A DNA stretch of 64,000 nt from an uncultured Oscillibacter sp. GTDB lineage: Bacteria; Bacillota; Clostridia; Oscillospirales; Oscillospiraceae. The notes under the pieces are model-generated. The model saw nothing but the letters and a program-made list of their open reading frames with translations, had not been told where the DNA came from and made no database searches. Position numbers and translations under genes: made by a program. Shown piece by piece: positions 8,579 to 16,293 of this stretch (position 1 is the first letter of the stretch; every line of letters begins with the position of its first letter). The stretch is taken from contig CAJUQQ010000001.1 in assembly GCA_910588175.1 (NCBI GenBank), positions 62,001-126,000 on the forward strand, given 5' to 3'.

Positions 8579-9352
8579 TCACCCTTCCTTTCGCCGGTCC
8601 CACTGGATGAGACGCCGCATTCCGTCGATGGCCACTCGGATCACGCGGTCCTCCAGATCCTCCAGAGGACGGGTCCGCGTCTGTTCCGTGTACTCCTTGC
8701 AGTTGGTCGCGCTTACCATGACGCTGGCGGTACGGATGCCCAGGGTCCCGCCGATCAGGAACAGGGGGGCGCACTCCATGCTGGTGTTGGTGGCGCCGCC
8801 CTTGACATAAGCGTCCCAGCGGTACATCAGCTCGGCGGCGATGGGCTTGGTCTCCGGCGAGGTCTGGGAATAGAAGGAGGCCTTTGTGATGGTCACGCCG
8901 GTATCATAGTGAAAACCCTGTCCGGCAGCGGCTTCCTCCAGCGCTTTCATCATCTGGAAATCCGGCACCGCCGGAAATTCCACCGGCAGATAGTGGTCTC
9001 CCACGCCCTCCATGCGGACGGCGCCGCAGGGAATGACGATGTCTCCCATGCACACCTTGGGTGAGGTAGACGCGCAGCTGCCCACCCGCATCATGGTGTC
9101 CGCGCCGCTCTGGTGCAGCTCTTCCACCGCGATGGCGGCGGAAGGTCCGCCGATTCCTGTGCTGGTCACCGCCACGGGAACGCCGTCCAGAGTCCCCGTC
9201 CAGGTGCGAAACTCCCGGTTATAGGCAATTTCCTTGGGATTTTCAAAATATTTGGCGATCTTCTCCGTCCTCTCCGGACTGCCGGGAAGGAACACATACC
9301 TTCCGATGTCGCCTTCGTGGATTCCCACATGCATCATTTTCTTCTTTTCCAT
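8579..9352 (-). CDS. Nucleoside phosphorylase (PNP/UDP family), paralog 2
   Basis: This 257-residue phosphorylase is the first gene of the nucleoside operon. It closely resembles paralog 1 throughout (IGRYVFLPGSPERTEKIAKY; TSTGIGGPSAAIAVEEL). The phosphate motif again has Ser in place of Asp (GSPER), and the ribose-binding Met-Glu pair appears in TNTSMECAPLF. Its stop lies five bases before the GntR gene. Two similar phosphorylases in one operon suggest different nucleoside preferences, for example uridine versus a purine or deoxy form, but this is inference. Confidence 0.85.
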   Translation of the reverse strand: MEKKKMMHVGIHEGDIGRYVFLPGSPERTEKIAKYFENPKEIAYNREFRTWTGTLDGVPVAVTSTGIGGPSAAIAVEELHQSGADTMMRVGSCASTSPKVCMGDIVIPCGAVRMEGVGDHYLPVEFPAVPDFQMMKALEEAAAGQGFHYDTGVTITKASFYSQTSPETKPIAAELMYRWDAYVKGGATNTSMECAPLFLIGGTLGIRTASVMVSATNCKEYTEQTRTRPLEDLEDRVIRVAIDGMRRLIQWDRRKEG

Positions 9353-9373
9353 ACAAATCCCTCCCCAAATCCG

Positions 9374-9423
9374 TAACTTGTTGGCCCCATTCTACAACTT
9401 GGCGGCCAACTTGTCAACTTGAC
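9374..9423 (-). promoter_or_regulatory. Promoter of nucleoside operon with overlapping operator repeats
   Basis: On the minus strand TTGACA (plus 9412-9417) and TAGAAT (9389-9394) are separated by 17 bases. The heptamer CAACTTG occurs at 9395, 9407 and 9415 (plus strand), with a TAACTTG variant at 9374. Two perfect inverted repeats with 1-base centres lie at 9399-9409 (TTGGC-G-GCCAA, in the spacer) and 9413-9423 (GTCAA-C-TTGAC, over the -35). Binding here would block polymerase; the GntR protein encoded by the second gene is the obvious candidate. Confidence 0.75.
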
Positions 9424-9525
9424 GGTCGACTGTGCGCGCATTTTTGTGAAAAATAGACCGGAATATTGAAAGATAGCTGGTTATTTTGACGGCGATTTTT
9501 GAGAAAACTGCCGCAAAAACAAAAA

Positions 9526-9562
9526 AAGTCCTGCCCTTCCGGCCAGACGGAGGACAGGCTCT
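9526..9562 (-). terminator. Terminator of Crp/Fnr regulator gene
   Basis: On the minus strand a GC-rich imperfect hairpin directly after the stop codon is followed by seven Ts. It separates the regulator from the nucleoside operon promoter downstream. Confidence 0.7.
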
Positions 9563-10289
9563 ATTTGGCGGACAAGTACGCTTCGATTGCCTGGTACTGC
9601 TGCTGCGTAATGGTGATCTTTCCCCGGACGGAGGACAGAAGGCCCGACTCGTAGAACCGGGCAAGATACCGGTACACGGTGCGCAGGTTCAGATTCAGCC
9701 CATTGGCAAGATCTTCTTTTTTATAGGGGACTGTTACGGGAAAGGACTTCCCCAGGCAGCAGCGGCAGAGCCGGGAGAGGATCAGGAATTCCGGGTCGTG
9801 GAGAATCAGCAGATCCGAGGCGTCCATGTATTCCATGCTGAAGCTGGAGAGAAATTGCAGGGCCAGCCACATCAGGTCCGGGTTGGACCGGAGCAGGTGC
9901 AGACAGGTTTCCACAGGAGCCTTGAGGCAGACGCAGTCCTCGGCACAGCGCATGGTGGCCGTGTAGGCCGGGACGCCGGCAATTCCCTCCAGCAGGCCGA
10001 ACATTTGCAGCGGATACCGGGAGCTGTCCGTAAAAACTCCGCCGGAGGGCTTATACTTTTCCACACAGCAGCCGCCCTCCAACAGAATGTACACGGAGTC
10101 TAGCGGCTGATCGAAGCGGAACAGGTAGGAACCCGCCTGTTCCCGGCGAAGCAGGCGGGGGGAGACCTCCTCCGGCCAAAAACGCCGCCACTCGTTTCTG
10201 CGAAAGTGAAACGCACCTCCCACCGGTCCTGAATAATCCTGGACATACCGCTCCAGGCTTTGGAAAAACAGCAGAAGCTCCTGCCGCAT
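9561..10289 (-). CDS. Crp/Fnr-family transcriptional regulator
   Basis: This 242-residue regulator has a cyclic-nucleotide-binding-like beta-roll (about residues 40-150, including PLDSVYILLEGGCCVEKY) and a C-terminal Crp-type helix-turn-helix (KKEDLANGLNLNLRTVYRYL). ATG 10289 is chosen because AAGAAGG lies at good distance; an ATG at 10328 lies inside a palindrome and has no ribosome site. The open frame running to 11345 is antisense to the next gene. It is divergent from a phosphorylase gene, and a Crp-type palindrome lies between them, so it probably controls that gene and itself. The effector is unknown. Confidence 0.85.
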   Translation of the reverse strand: MRQELLLFFQSLERYVQDYSGPVGGAFHFRRNEWRRFWPEEVSPRLLRREQAGSYLFRFDQPLDSVYILLEGGCCVEKYKPSGGVFTDSSRYPLQMFGLLEGIAGVPAYTATMRCAEDCVCLKAPVETCLHLLRSNPDLMWLALQFLSSFSMEYMDASDLLILHDPEFLILSRLCRCCLGKSFPVTVPYKKEDLANGLNLNLRTVYRYLARFYESGLLSSVRGKITITQQQYQAIEAYLSAK

Positions 10290-10315
10290 ATCGTTCGCCT
10301 TCTTTCCGATCAAAC

Positions 10316-10356
10316 TGACATATGTCATTTTTTTATGTCCGGGAACATGGTACCAT
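10316..10356 (+). promoter_or_regulatory. Crp/Fnr-type palindrome and putative class II activated promoter
   Basis: TGACATATGTCA at 10316-10327 is a perfect 12-bp palindrome. A second palindrome, ATGGTACCAT, at 10347-10356 contains TACCAT, a possible -10. With a start about 10363 the first palindrome is centred near -41.5 and no -35 hexamer is present, the layout of an activator-dependent class II promoter. A further hairpin (10364-10382) occupies the leader and, read on the minus strand, has a T-run like a terminator. Confidence 0.55.
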
Positions 10357-10415
10357 AAAAAAAGAAACCGCGCAACGGTTTCCAAATACCAAATGAAATA
10401 CAGGAGGAAGCCCCT

Positions 10416-11195
10416 ATGAGCTTGGATAAAAAATCCGTCACACTCGGCCAAAAACAGTACCACATCGCATTGTCTCCAGGGGAGATTGGGGAGTATGTGC
10501 TTCTGCCTGGCGACCCTGCCCGAAGCGACATCGCCGCGAAATATCTGGACGGCGCACAGCTGATGGCCAGCAACCGGGAGCATCGAACCTTCACCGGCTG
10601 TTACAAGGGCGTCAAGATCAGCGTTACCTCTACCGGCATGGGCTGTCCCTCCGCCGCCATCGCCGCCGAAGAGCTGATCAACATCGGCGCGAAAACCTTG
10701 ATCCGCATTGGCAGCAGCGCCGCTCTGGACCCCAAAATCCGCATCGGCGACCTGATGGTCACCACCGGCGCCATGAAAAACGAGGGGACCTCCCGGTTTT
10801 ATGTGCCGGATGGGTTTCCCGCAGTCCCCGACCTGGAGCTGACCGGCCTGCTGATTCAAACTGCCCGGGAAATGACGGCGGATACCGGCTTTGCCGTGTA
10901 CGCGGGCATCACCTCCTCTGACGACGCCTTCTACGGTGAGACGGAGGAGTTCCTGGACCGGCTGCGCTCCTATAAGGTCATGAATCTGGATATGGAGTCC
11001 TCCGCGCTGTACACCATCGCCCATCTGCGAGGCGTCAGAGCCGCTACCATCAATGGGACCTCCGGCAACCTGACCAATGCGGAAGTCATTTATACCAAGA
11101 AGAACGAAAAGCTTTATGACGCGTGGGAGCGGGAAATCCAAATTGTTCTGGAGACGATCTACAGGCTGGAGCAGACGCGCGGTCCGAAGGCCTGA
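10416..11195 (+). CDS. Nucleoside phosphorylase (PNP/UDP family), paralog 3
   Basis: This 259-residue phosphorylase has the canonical phosphate motif GDPARSDIAAKYL (about residues 29-41), unlike the two operon paralogs. The ribose-binding pair is in LDMESSALYTIA, typical of uridine phosphorylases. AGGAGGAAG precedes the ATG. It stands alone, divergent from a Crp/Fnr-type regulator. It would release uracil or another base and ribose-1-phosphate in the cytoplasm. Confidence 0.87.
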   Translation: MSLDKKSVTLGQKQYHIALSPGEIGEYVLLPGDPARSDIAAKYLDGAQLMASNREHRTFTGCYKGVKISVTSTGMGCPSAAIAAEELINIGAKTLIRIGSSAALDPKIRIGDLMVTTGAMKNEGTSRFYVPDGFPAVPDLELTGLLIQTAREMTADTGFAVYAGITSSDDAFYGETEEFLDRLRSYKVMNLDMESSALYTIAHLRGVRAATINGTSGNLTNAEVIYTKKNEKLYDAWEREIQIVLETIYRLEQTRGPKA

Positions 11196-11212
11196 CGGGC
11201 CTCCGGACCGCG
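11178..11212. terminator. Bidirectional terminator between phosphorylase 3 and metA
   Basis: Arms 11178-11192 and 11198-11212 pair with two mismatches and a 5-base loop, overlapping the stop codon of the plus-strand gene. It sits between two convergent genes. Confidence 0.6.
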
Positions 11213-11233
11213 TCCGGTGATGAATCGGTCCCC

Positions 11234-12172
11234 TCAGCTGCCCGTGCGAACGCCCTGACGGATACCGCCGATATCGTAAGGCGTGGTCTGATACACGCAG
11301 TAGTTCAGCCAGTTGGCGTACAGCAGATGGGCGCAGGAGCGCCACCGGACCACGGGCTTGCGGTCGGGGCAGTCCTCCGGGAAATAGTTCTGGGGAAGCT
11401 GGATGTCTACCCCGGCGGCCACGTCCCGCATATATTCGTTCCGCAGGGTATCCCGGTCGTATTCCGCGTGGCCCATGAGAAATACCTGCTGGCCTTGGGC
11501 GGTCTTGACGGCGTAGACCCCAACCTCCGGGGAGCTGGAGAGAACCTTCAGCTCCGGGACGGCCTCAATGTCTTCCCGGGCGACGGTGGTGTTCCGGGAG
11601 TGGGGGACCCAGAACACGTCGTCAAAGCCCCGGAACAGAATAAAATTCGGGTCTTCCACCGTGTGCTGGAATACGCCGAAGAGCTTTCGCTCCAGCGGCC
11701 GTTTGGGGATACCGTAGTGATAGTACAGCCCCGCCTGGGCACCCCAGCAGATGTGTAGGGTGGAGTGAACGTGGGTTTTGCTCCACTCCATGATCTCGCA
11801 AAGCTCCGGCCAGTAGTCCACCTCTTCGAAGTCCATCAGTTCCACCGGCGCGCCGGTGATGACCAGGCCGTCGAAGGTCCGGTCCCGCACGCCGGCGAAG
11901 GTTTTGTAGAAGGCCAGCATGTGGGCCTGGGAGGTATTTTTGGACACATGGCCCGCCGGTGCGATCAGCTCCAGCTCAATTTGCAGGGGGGTGTCCCCCA
12001 GTACCCGGGCCAGTTGGGTCTCTGTGTCCACCTTGGTGGGCATCAGGTTTAAAAGAAGGATTTGCAGGGGCCGGATGTCCTGAGTAACGGCCCGGGTCTC
12101 CGTCATGACAAAGATGTTCTCCCGCCGGAGCGTCTCCGTGGCGGGGAGGCGGTTTGGAATTTTGATGGGCAT
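11234..12172 (-). CDS. metA: Homoserine O-acetyltransferase, MetA type
   Basis: This 312-residue MetA-family enzyme acylates L-homoserine in methionine synthesis. The catalytic Cys is C142 in HICWGAQAG. Residue 111 is Glu (GAPVE), the residue shown in this family to select acetyl-CoA; succinyl enzymes have Gly there. O-acetylhomoserine is exactly the substrate of the sulfhydrylase encoded immediately upstream. The start is ATG 12172, one base after the metY stop (12174), so the two genes form an operon under the T-box leader at 13484-13763. Confidence 0.95.
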   Translation of the reverse strand: MPIKIPNRLPATETLRRENIFVMTETRAVTQDIRPLQILLLNLMPTKVDTETQLARVLGDTPLQIELELIAPAGHVSKNTSQAHMLAFYKTFAGVRDRTFDGLVITGAPVELMDFEEVDYWPELCEIMEWSKTHVHSTLHICWGAQAGLYYHYGIPKRPLERKLFGVFQHTVEDPNFILFRGFDDVFWVPHSRNTTVAREDIEAVPELKVLSSSPEVGVYAVKTAQGQQVFLMGHAEYDRDTLRNEYMRDVAAGVDIQLPQNYFPEDCPDRKPVVRWRSCAHLLYANWLNYCVYQTTPYDIGGIRQGVRTGS

Positions 12173-12173
12173 G

Positions 12174-13457
12174 TCAGATGGCCTCCAGCGCTTGGCGGAT
12201 GTCGTCGATGAGGTCCTGAGCGTTCTCCAGGCCGCAGGACATGCGGATCAGGCCGGCGGGGATGCCCGCCGCCTGGAGCTGGGCGTCCGTCATCTGGCGG
12301 TGCGTAGAGGTGGCGGGATTCAGACAGCAGGTCCGGGCATCGGCCACGTGGGTCTCAATAGCGGCCAGCTGCAACCGGCTCATAAAGACCCCGGCGGCGG
12401 GACGGCCTCCCTTCAGCTCAAAGGAAACCACGCCGCAGGAGCCGTTTGGCAGGTATTTCTTCGCCAGGGCGTGGTACTTGTCCCCCGGCAGGCCGCAGTA
12501 GCTTACGGCGGCCACCTTGGGATGCTCTGCCAGAAACTCCGCCACGGCCTGGCCGTTCTCACAGTGGCGGCGCATCCGGACATGAAGGCTCTCCAGGCCC
12601 AGGTTCAGGTAAAAGGCGCTCTGAGGAGACTGGGTACAGCCGAAGTCCCGCATCAGCTGGGCGGTGCATTTGGTGATAAAGGCCCCGGCCAGGCCGAATT
12701 TCTCGGCGTAAGTGATGCCGTGATAGCTCTCGTCGGGGGTGCAGAGGCCGGGGAACTTCTCCTTGTGGGACATCCAGTCGAACTTTCCGGAATCCACAAG
12801 GGCCCCGCCCACCGCTACGCCGTGGCCGTCCATGTATTTCGTCGTGGAATGGGTGACGATGTCCGCGCCCCACTCCATGGGGCGGCAGCCTACAGGGGTG
12901 GGGAAGGTGTTGTCTACGATCAGGGGCACGCCGTGGGTGTGGGCAGCCCGGGCGAACTTCTCGATGTCCAGCACCGACAGGGCCGGGTTGGCGATGGTCT
13001 CGCCGAAGACCGCCTTGGTGTTGGGGCGGAAAGCGGCGTCCAGCTCTTCCTCCGTGCAGTTGGGGGAGATGAAGGTGGCCTCAATGCCCATTTTGGCCAT
13101 GGTGACGGAGATGAGGTTGAAGGTGCCGCCATAAATGGCGGAAGAGGAGACGATGTGGTCGCCGCAGGAGGCGATGTTGAACAGGGCGAAGAAGTTGGCC
13201 GCCTGGCCGGAGGAGGTCAGCATGGCCGCCGTGCCGCCCTCCAGCGCGGCGATTTTCGCCGCCACATAGTCGCAGGTGGGGTTTTGGAGACGGGAGTAAA
13301 AATAGCCGTTGGCCTCCAGGTCGAAAAGTTTGCCCATATCCTCGGAGGTGGCGTACTTAAAGGTGGTGGACTGCACAATGGGAATCTGACGGGGTTCGCC
13401 GCTGCCGGGGGTATAGCCTCCTTGGACGCAGGTGGTTTCGATACGGTAATCGCTCAT
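12174..13457 (-). CDS. metY: O-acetylhomoserine sulfhydrylase (MetY)
   Basis: This 427-residue PLP enzyme of the Cys/Met-metabolism family converts O-acetylhomoserine and sulfide to homocysteine. The PLP lysine is K207 in [11 protein letters not shown], and the N-terminus CVQGGYTPG...PIVQSTTF is typical of MetY. Length matches MetY rather than the shorter MetB/MetC. ATG 13457 follows AAAGGAG; an in-frame extension upstream belongs to the T-box leader. Together with MetA it makes homocysteine by direct sulfhydrylation. Confidence 0.94.
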   Translation of the reverse strand: MSDYRIETTCVQGGYTPGSGEPRQIPIVQSTTFKYATSEDMGKLFDLEANGYFYSRLQNPTCDYVAAKIAALEGGTAAMLTSSGQAANFFALFNIASCGDHIVSSSAIYGGTFNLISVTMAKMGIEATFISPNCTEEELDAAFRPNTKAVFGETIANPALSVLDIEKFARAAHTHGVPLIVDNTFPTPVGCRPMEWGADIVTHSTTKYMDGHGVAVGGALVDSGKFDWMSHKEKFPGLCTPDESYHGITYAEKFGLAGAFITKCTAQLMRDFGCTQSPQSAFYLNLGLESLHVRMRRHCENGQAVAEFLAEHPKVAAVSYCGLPGDKYHALAKKYLPNGSCGVVSFELKGGRPAAGVFMSRLQLAAIETHVADARTCCLNPATSTHRQMTDAQLQAAGIPAGLIRMSCGLENAQDLIDDIRQALEAI

Positions 13458-13483
13458 ACTGGATGCTCCTTTCCGATTTTTGA

Positions 13484-13763
13484 GACGAAAAAGGCTCTCG
13501 TCCCAAAGCTGTTCTTTGAGACGAAAGCCGAAGACGCTTCCGCGGTACCACTCAAATTGCGGCGCCCTCACGGACCGCCGCCCCTCACAGGGCCCAACAG
13601 CCCCTTCGCCCTAACGCGGCGCTTACGGAGGGCCCTAACGCGGCGCGCGCCGCCTCGAACCCCCGGCTCAGGAGCCATAGGAGCTGGGGGCCTCCGCCGC
13701 CGGTTCGCACCGAACACCGGCTCTCTGAGGGTCTCGGCCTCCGTCCCTCTCCGTCATCGCTTT
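13484..13763 (-). promoter_or_regulatory. T-box leader of metY-metA, probable Met specifier
   Basis: Read on the minus strand, the leader has the Stem I signature AGAGAGCCGG followed by GGTGCGAACCGG. It then has the invariant T-box bulge TGGTACCGCGG (plus 13540-13550) and a terminator. An ATG triplet in CTCCTATGGCTCC (plus about 13672-13684) lies where a specifier loop is expected, 3' of the Stem I apex. This would sense uncharged tRNA-Met, fitting a methionine operon. The T-box itself is certain by its core motif; the specifier assignment is inference. Confidence 0.88.
13487..13529 (-). terminator. Regulated terminator of the T-box leader
   Basis: Arms 13514-13529 and 13493-13508 pair over 16 positions with few mismatches, followed by five Ts on the minus strand. 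The upstream T-box sequence can form the competing antiterminator. Confidence 0.88.
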
Positions 13764-13770
13764 GAGGGCT

Positions 13771-13799
13771 ATTATAAAAGACCCCGGCGGTTTTGTCAA
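13771..13799 (-). promoter_or_regulatory. Consensus sigma-A promoter of metY-metA
   Basis: On the minus strand the -35 is TTGACA (13794-13799) and the -10 is TATAAT (13771-13776), with 17-base spacing. This perfect consensus fits an operon controlled after initiation by a T-box. Confidence 0.92.
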
Positions 13800-13862
13800 C
13801 CGCTTTTACGAGAAGGGGAGGGGCGCTTCACAGGAATGCCTTATCCAGATACTACACGATAC

Positions 13863-13884
13863 AGGGCGGACACACATGTCCGCC
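13863..13884. repeat. Small palindromic unit
   Basis: GGGCGGACA, a short loop and TGTCCGCCC form a perfect hairpin in the gap between the metY promoter and the sigma-factor promoter. It resembles short extragenic palindromes of gut Clostridia; only one copy is seen here. The rest of 13800-13942 shows no gene. Confidence 0.5.
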
Positions 13885-13942
13885 CCAACCCCATTTCTCC
13901 CATAAAATGCGTGTTTAGACACGGCTCAGACCACAAAAAGGA

Positions 13943-13971
13943 TTGCGGTTTTGCCGGATTTATGGTACAAT
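13943..13971 (+). promoter_or_regulatory. Promoter of sigma-factor operon
   Basis: TTGCGG (13943-13948) and TACAAT (13966-13971) are spaced by 17 bases. The promoter lies inside an apparent N-terminal extension of the sigma gene, which helps place the real start downstream. Confidence 0.65.
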
Positions 13972-14064
13972 TTGTATGCTTTTGAGCGGAGGGTGCCGCT
14001 CAGAGGTACCCGCATGGGTTTGACGTTATCCGCAGACAGAAAATATATAGAAGGAGGGTTGGCC

Positions 14065-14574
14065 TTGCCGCTAGATCAGAATGCGTTTTTCGATACCTTA
14101 TATCATGAATCCTTCGCACAGCTGAATCTTTTCGCGAAGAGACAGCTCCTAGATTCCCACGCGGCGGAGGAATTGGTTCAGGATACGTTCTTCACCGCGT
14201 GGACCAAAAAGGAAGCGCTCATCCGGCATGAGAAGCCAAGGGGCTTCCTGATGGAGATCTTGAAGTTAAAAATTCAGGCGTACCGGCGAGAGCGTAAGAA
14301 ATGGGCCCGCTTCCTCGTCTCCCTGGACAGCGACGTTTTCCGCGAGCCCGCCGCGCCGCCTTCCTCGCCTCCGGCCATTGTCAGCGATATGCTGGACGCG
14401 ATTCAAGAGGTGCTGAACGAAGGGGAATGGATGGTTTTTCAGCGGTTTAAATTACTTGGGCTTACCCATATGCAAATCGCCGAGGAATTGGATATTTCCG
14501 TATGGGCCAGTCAAAAGCGCCTGGAACGCGCACAGCAAAAGCTCCAGAAAACGTTTGGGGATGAATGGATATAA
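14065..14574 (+). CDS. ECF-like RNA polymerase sigma factor
   Basis: This 169-residue protein has sigma region 2 (FAKRQLLDSHAAEELVQDTFFTAW, in two parts, about residues 20-50) and a region 4-like helix-turn-helix (LGLTHMQIAEELDISVWASQKRL, in parts). TTG 14065 is taken as start because AAGGAGGG lies at ideal distance and the promoter overlaps the longer frame; an ATG at 14014 has no ribosome site. It is followed by a membrane protein like an anti-sigma factor and a small exported protein, so it probably answers an envelope or surface signal. Promoter targets are unknown. Confidence 0.82.
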   Translation: MPLDQNAFFDTLYHESFAQLNLFAKRQLLDSHAAEELVQDTFFTAWTKKEALIRHEKPRGFLMEILKLKIQAYRRERKKWARFLVSLDSDVFREPAAPPSSPPAIVSDMLDAIQEVLNEGEWMVFQRFKLLGLTHMQIAEELDISVWASQKRLERAQQKLQKTFGDEWI

Positions 14575-14722
14575 ATGCTTGTGATCTGGACCGGGCCGTC
14601 TTTTCTGGCGTGCCGGTTTTCGTTTTTCGGAGAGGGACCCCTTCTGAAAAATTTTGGATTTTTTTCAAATTCTTTGTCAGGTTTTTCGATTTGCGGTCAT
14701 ATACATATAAGGAGGTGCGGGG

Positions 14723-15603
14723 ATGCCGACTGATGGCAAAACGCAAACGTATGGTTTTCTGGAAGAGTTGAGCACAGAGCAGCTGCTAGACCTGATACCT
14801 GCGGACCTTGAGCCCGAGGAGGACGGGGACGACGAGCTGACATTCCGTATCCTGGAGGTGATTGAGCAAAGAGAAAAAGAGAACCCCACGGGACTGCTTC
14901 CCGACGTTGATCAGGCGTGGGAGAAGTTCCAGAAGTATTTCCTTACCCCGGACGGGACGGACCGTCCGCTTTATCCAGTGAGAGATTCCGATTGGGAGGC
15001 TGTCGAGGAACCTGTTGAGGAGCCCGTGAAACGGCATCGTAAGCTTGGAAGACCGCTGAGGCGGCTGCTGCCGCTGGTGGCTGTTCTGGCGGTGGCGTTT
15101 TCCAGCATGGTCGTTGCTCAGGCGTTTGGCGTGGATGTGTTCGGTGCGCTGGCACGGTGGACAGAAGATACGTTCCACTTTTCTGAGGGTACTGGCTCTG
15201 CGGAGGCGGAAGCGCTCCGACAAGTGGTTCAAGGGGCCTTTGATAGTTGCGGCATCACTGTTCCGGCTCCGGCCTGGTATCCAGAAGATACAATGCTTGC
15301 ACAAGATATCAAAGTATCTGAGAACTTAGATGGTTCGGTGGTTTTATGCGAATTTGTGTGCGGAGATGACTACTTTTTTATTGAAGCACAGCAATATATT
15401 AAAACCGATCGTGTTACTAAATACACCATGGAAAAGATCATTTGACTGTAGAGGAATATCCCAGTAGTGGCAGATTGTTTTACATCATGTCTAACCAGTC
15501 TTGTATTCGCGCTGTATATTCAGACGGTCAAGTTATCATGGTTATCAATGGGAAGCTCTCATTAAAAAATATAAAACAAATCATTGATTCTATTGGAGAG
15601 TGA
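14723..15603 (+). pseudogene. Anti-sigma/DUF4367-like membrane protein, frameshifted
   Basis: The first frame (14723-15445, 240 residues) has an acidic cytoplasmic part, one membrane helix (about residues 113-132, LLPLVAVLAVAFSSMVVAQ) and an extracytoplasmic part. It stops at TGA 15443-15445. The frame one base back continues without stop to TGA 15601-15603, encoding LTVEEYPSSGRLFYIM and a tail ending LKNIKQIIDSIGE, which reads like the second half of a DUF4367 domain. A single-base loss near 15440 would explain this; sequencing error is the alternative. AAGGAGGTG precedes the ATG. Without the tail, control of the sigma factor may be altered. Confidence 0.7.
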
Positions 15604-15608
15604 TCTCA

Positions 15609-16046
15609 ATGTGTCAAACAAAAAAATTAACGCTCACTTTTATCAGTTTGATATTTTTAGTTACGTTCTTCTGTCAGTCTGTATCTGCAATTGAGATGTC
15701 ACCTCGTGCAAGTGATTACTTGGATGGCTATGGAGCATCTCTCTATCCAGGCTCGACGAAAGGTTCTGTGCGTGTTGCGTTCACGGTTACAGCAACACGA
15801 CATTCTGACCGTGTCGGGGTTTCCGAGCTTGTTATATACAAGTCAAATGGCTCACGAGTAGCTACCATTAGTGGAACTGTAAGCAACGGATTGATGTGTG
15901 AGGATACTACATTTCATATGGGTGATTATACCTACTATGGAGAAGCCGGCGTTTCTTATTATGCCAAGCTGACTATATATGCGGAGCGTGACGGCGGCTC
16001 TGATTCCAGAATCTACCTTACCAACACCTGCACAGCGCCCTCTTGA
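15609..16046 (+). CDS. Small secreted protein of unknown function
   Basis: This 145-residue protein has a Sec signal peptide (hydrophobic core about residues 8-25, likely cut after VSA) and a mature part rich in Ser, Thr, Gly and Tyr (PRASDYLDGYGASLYPGS). The mature part is predicted beta-rich, with two Cys (about residues 96 and 141) that could form a disulfide. I do not recognise a named domain with certainty. ATG 15609 has GGAGAG about nine bases upstream. It is the third gene of the sigma-factor operon and is a candidate target or signal. Base composition of 15300-16160 is AT-richer than the flanks. Confidence 0.7.
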   Translation: MCQTKKLTLTFISLIFLVTFFCQSVSAIEMSPRASDYLDGYGASLYPGSTKGSVRVAFTVTATRHSDRVGVSELVIYKSNGSRVATISGTVSNGLMCEDTTFHMGDYTYYGEAGVSYYAKLTIYAERDGGSDSRIYLTNTCTAPS

Positions 16047-16164
16047 GTACCCTGAAGTCCCGGTTCCACTGCTTCGCGTGGCCAAATGAAAACACAGACT
16101 TTGGAACCATGGGGATTTCAAGGGGGGCTTCCAGATTAAGAACCTTACATACTCCGTGCTTCCC

Positions 16165-16199
16165 GTGAGCCTGTGCAAACAGGCTCACTTCTATTTTTC
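16165..16199 (+). terminator. Terminator of sigma-factor operon
   Basis: GTGAGCCTG (16165-16173) pairs with CAGGCTCAC (16180-16188), followed by a T-rich run. Confidence 0.8.
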
Positions 16200-16259
16200 G
16201 ACATATTTTTCCAATTTTCTACAAAAGCGGAACCGGGTTTCCTGGTAATTTTGCCCCTC

Positions 16260-16286
16260 ACCTCCTATGATAAACATATAGGAGGT
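16260..16286 (+). promoter_or_regulatory. Inverted repeat covering the Shine-Dalgarno site of the XRE gene
   Basis: ACCTCCTAT (16260-16268) and ATAGGAGGT (16278-16286) are perfect 9-bp arms around a 9-base loop. The second arm contains the SD sequence, eight bases before the ATG. In RNA the stem would hide the ribosome site; in DNA it could be an operator. Confidence 0.7.
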
Positions 16287-16293
16287 AACGTGT

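Noticed and set aside
10290..11345. Long minus-strand extension of the Crp/Fnr gene across phosphorylase 3
   Set aside because: The sequence mirrors the phosphorylase gene on the other strand; the conserved regulator begins at ATG 10289 with a good ribosome site.
13621..13660. Direct repeats of GCCGCGTTAGGGC suggesting a CRISPR-like or tandem array
   Set aside because: Only two copies exist and both lie inside the T-box leader, where they are parts of its stems.
12105..13985. A 626-codon plus-strand open frame across metY and the T-box region
   Set aside because: It is antisense to metY, has no ribosome site or family features, and reflects GC-rich codon bias in the opposite strand.
15430..15450. 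Programmed -1 frameshift in the DUF4367-like gene
   Set aside because: No slippery heptamer or clear downstream stimulator is present at the frame change, so mutation or sequence error is more likely.
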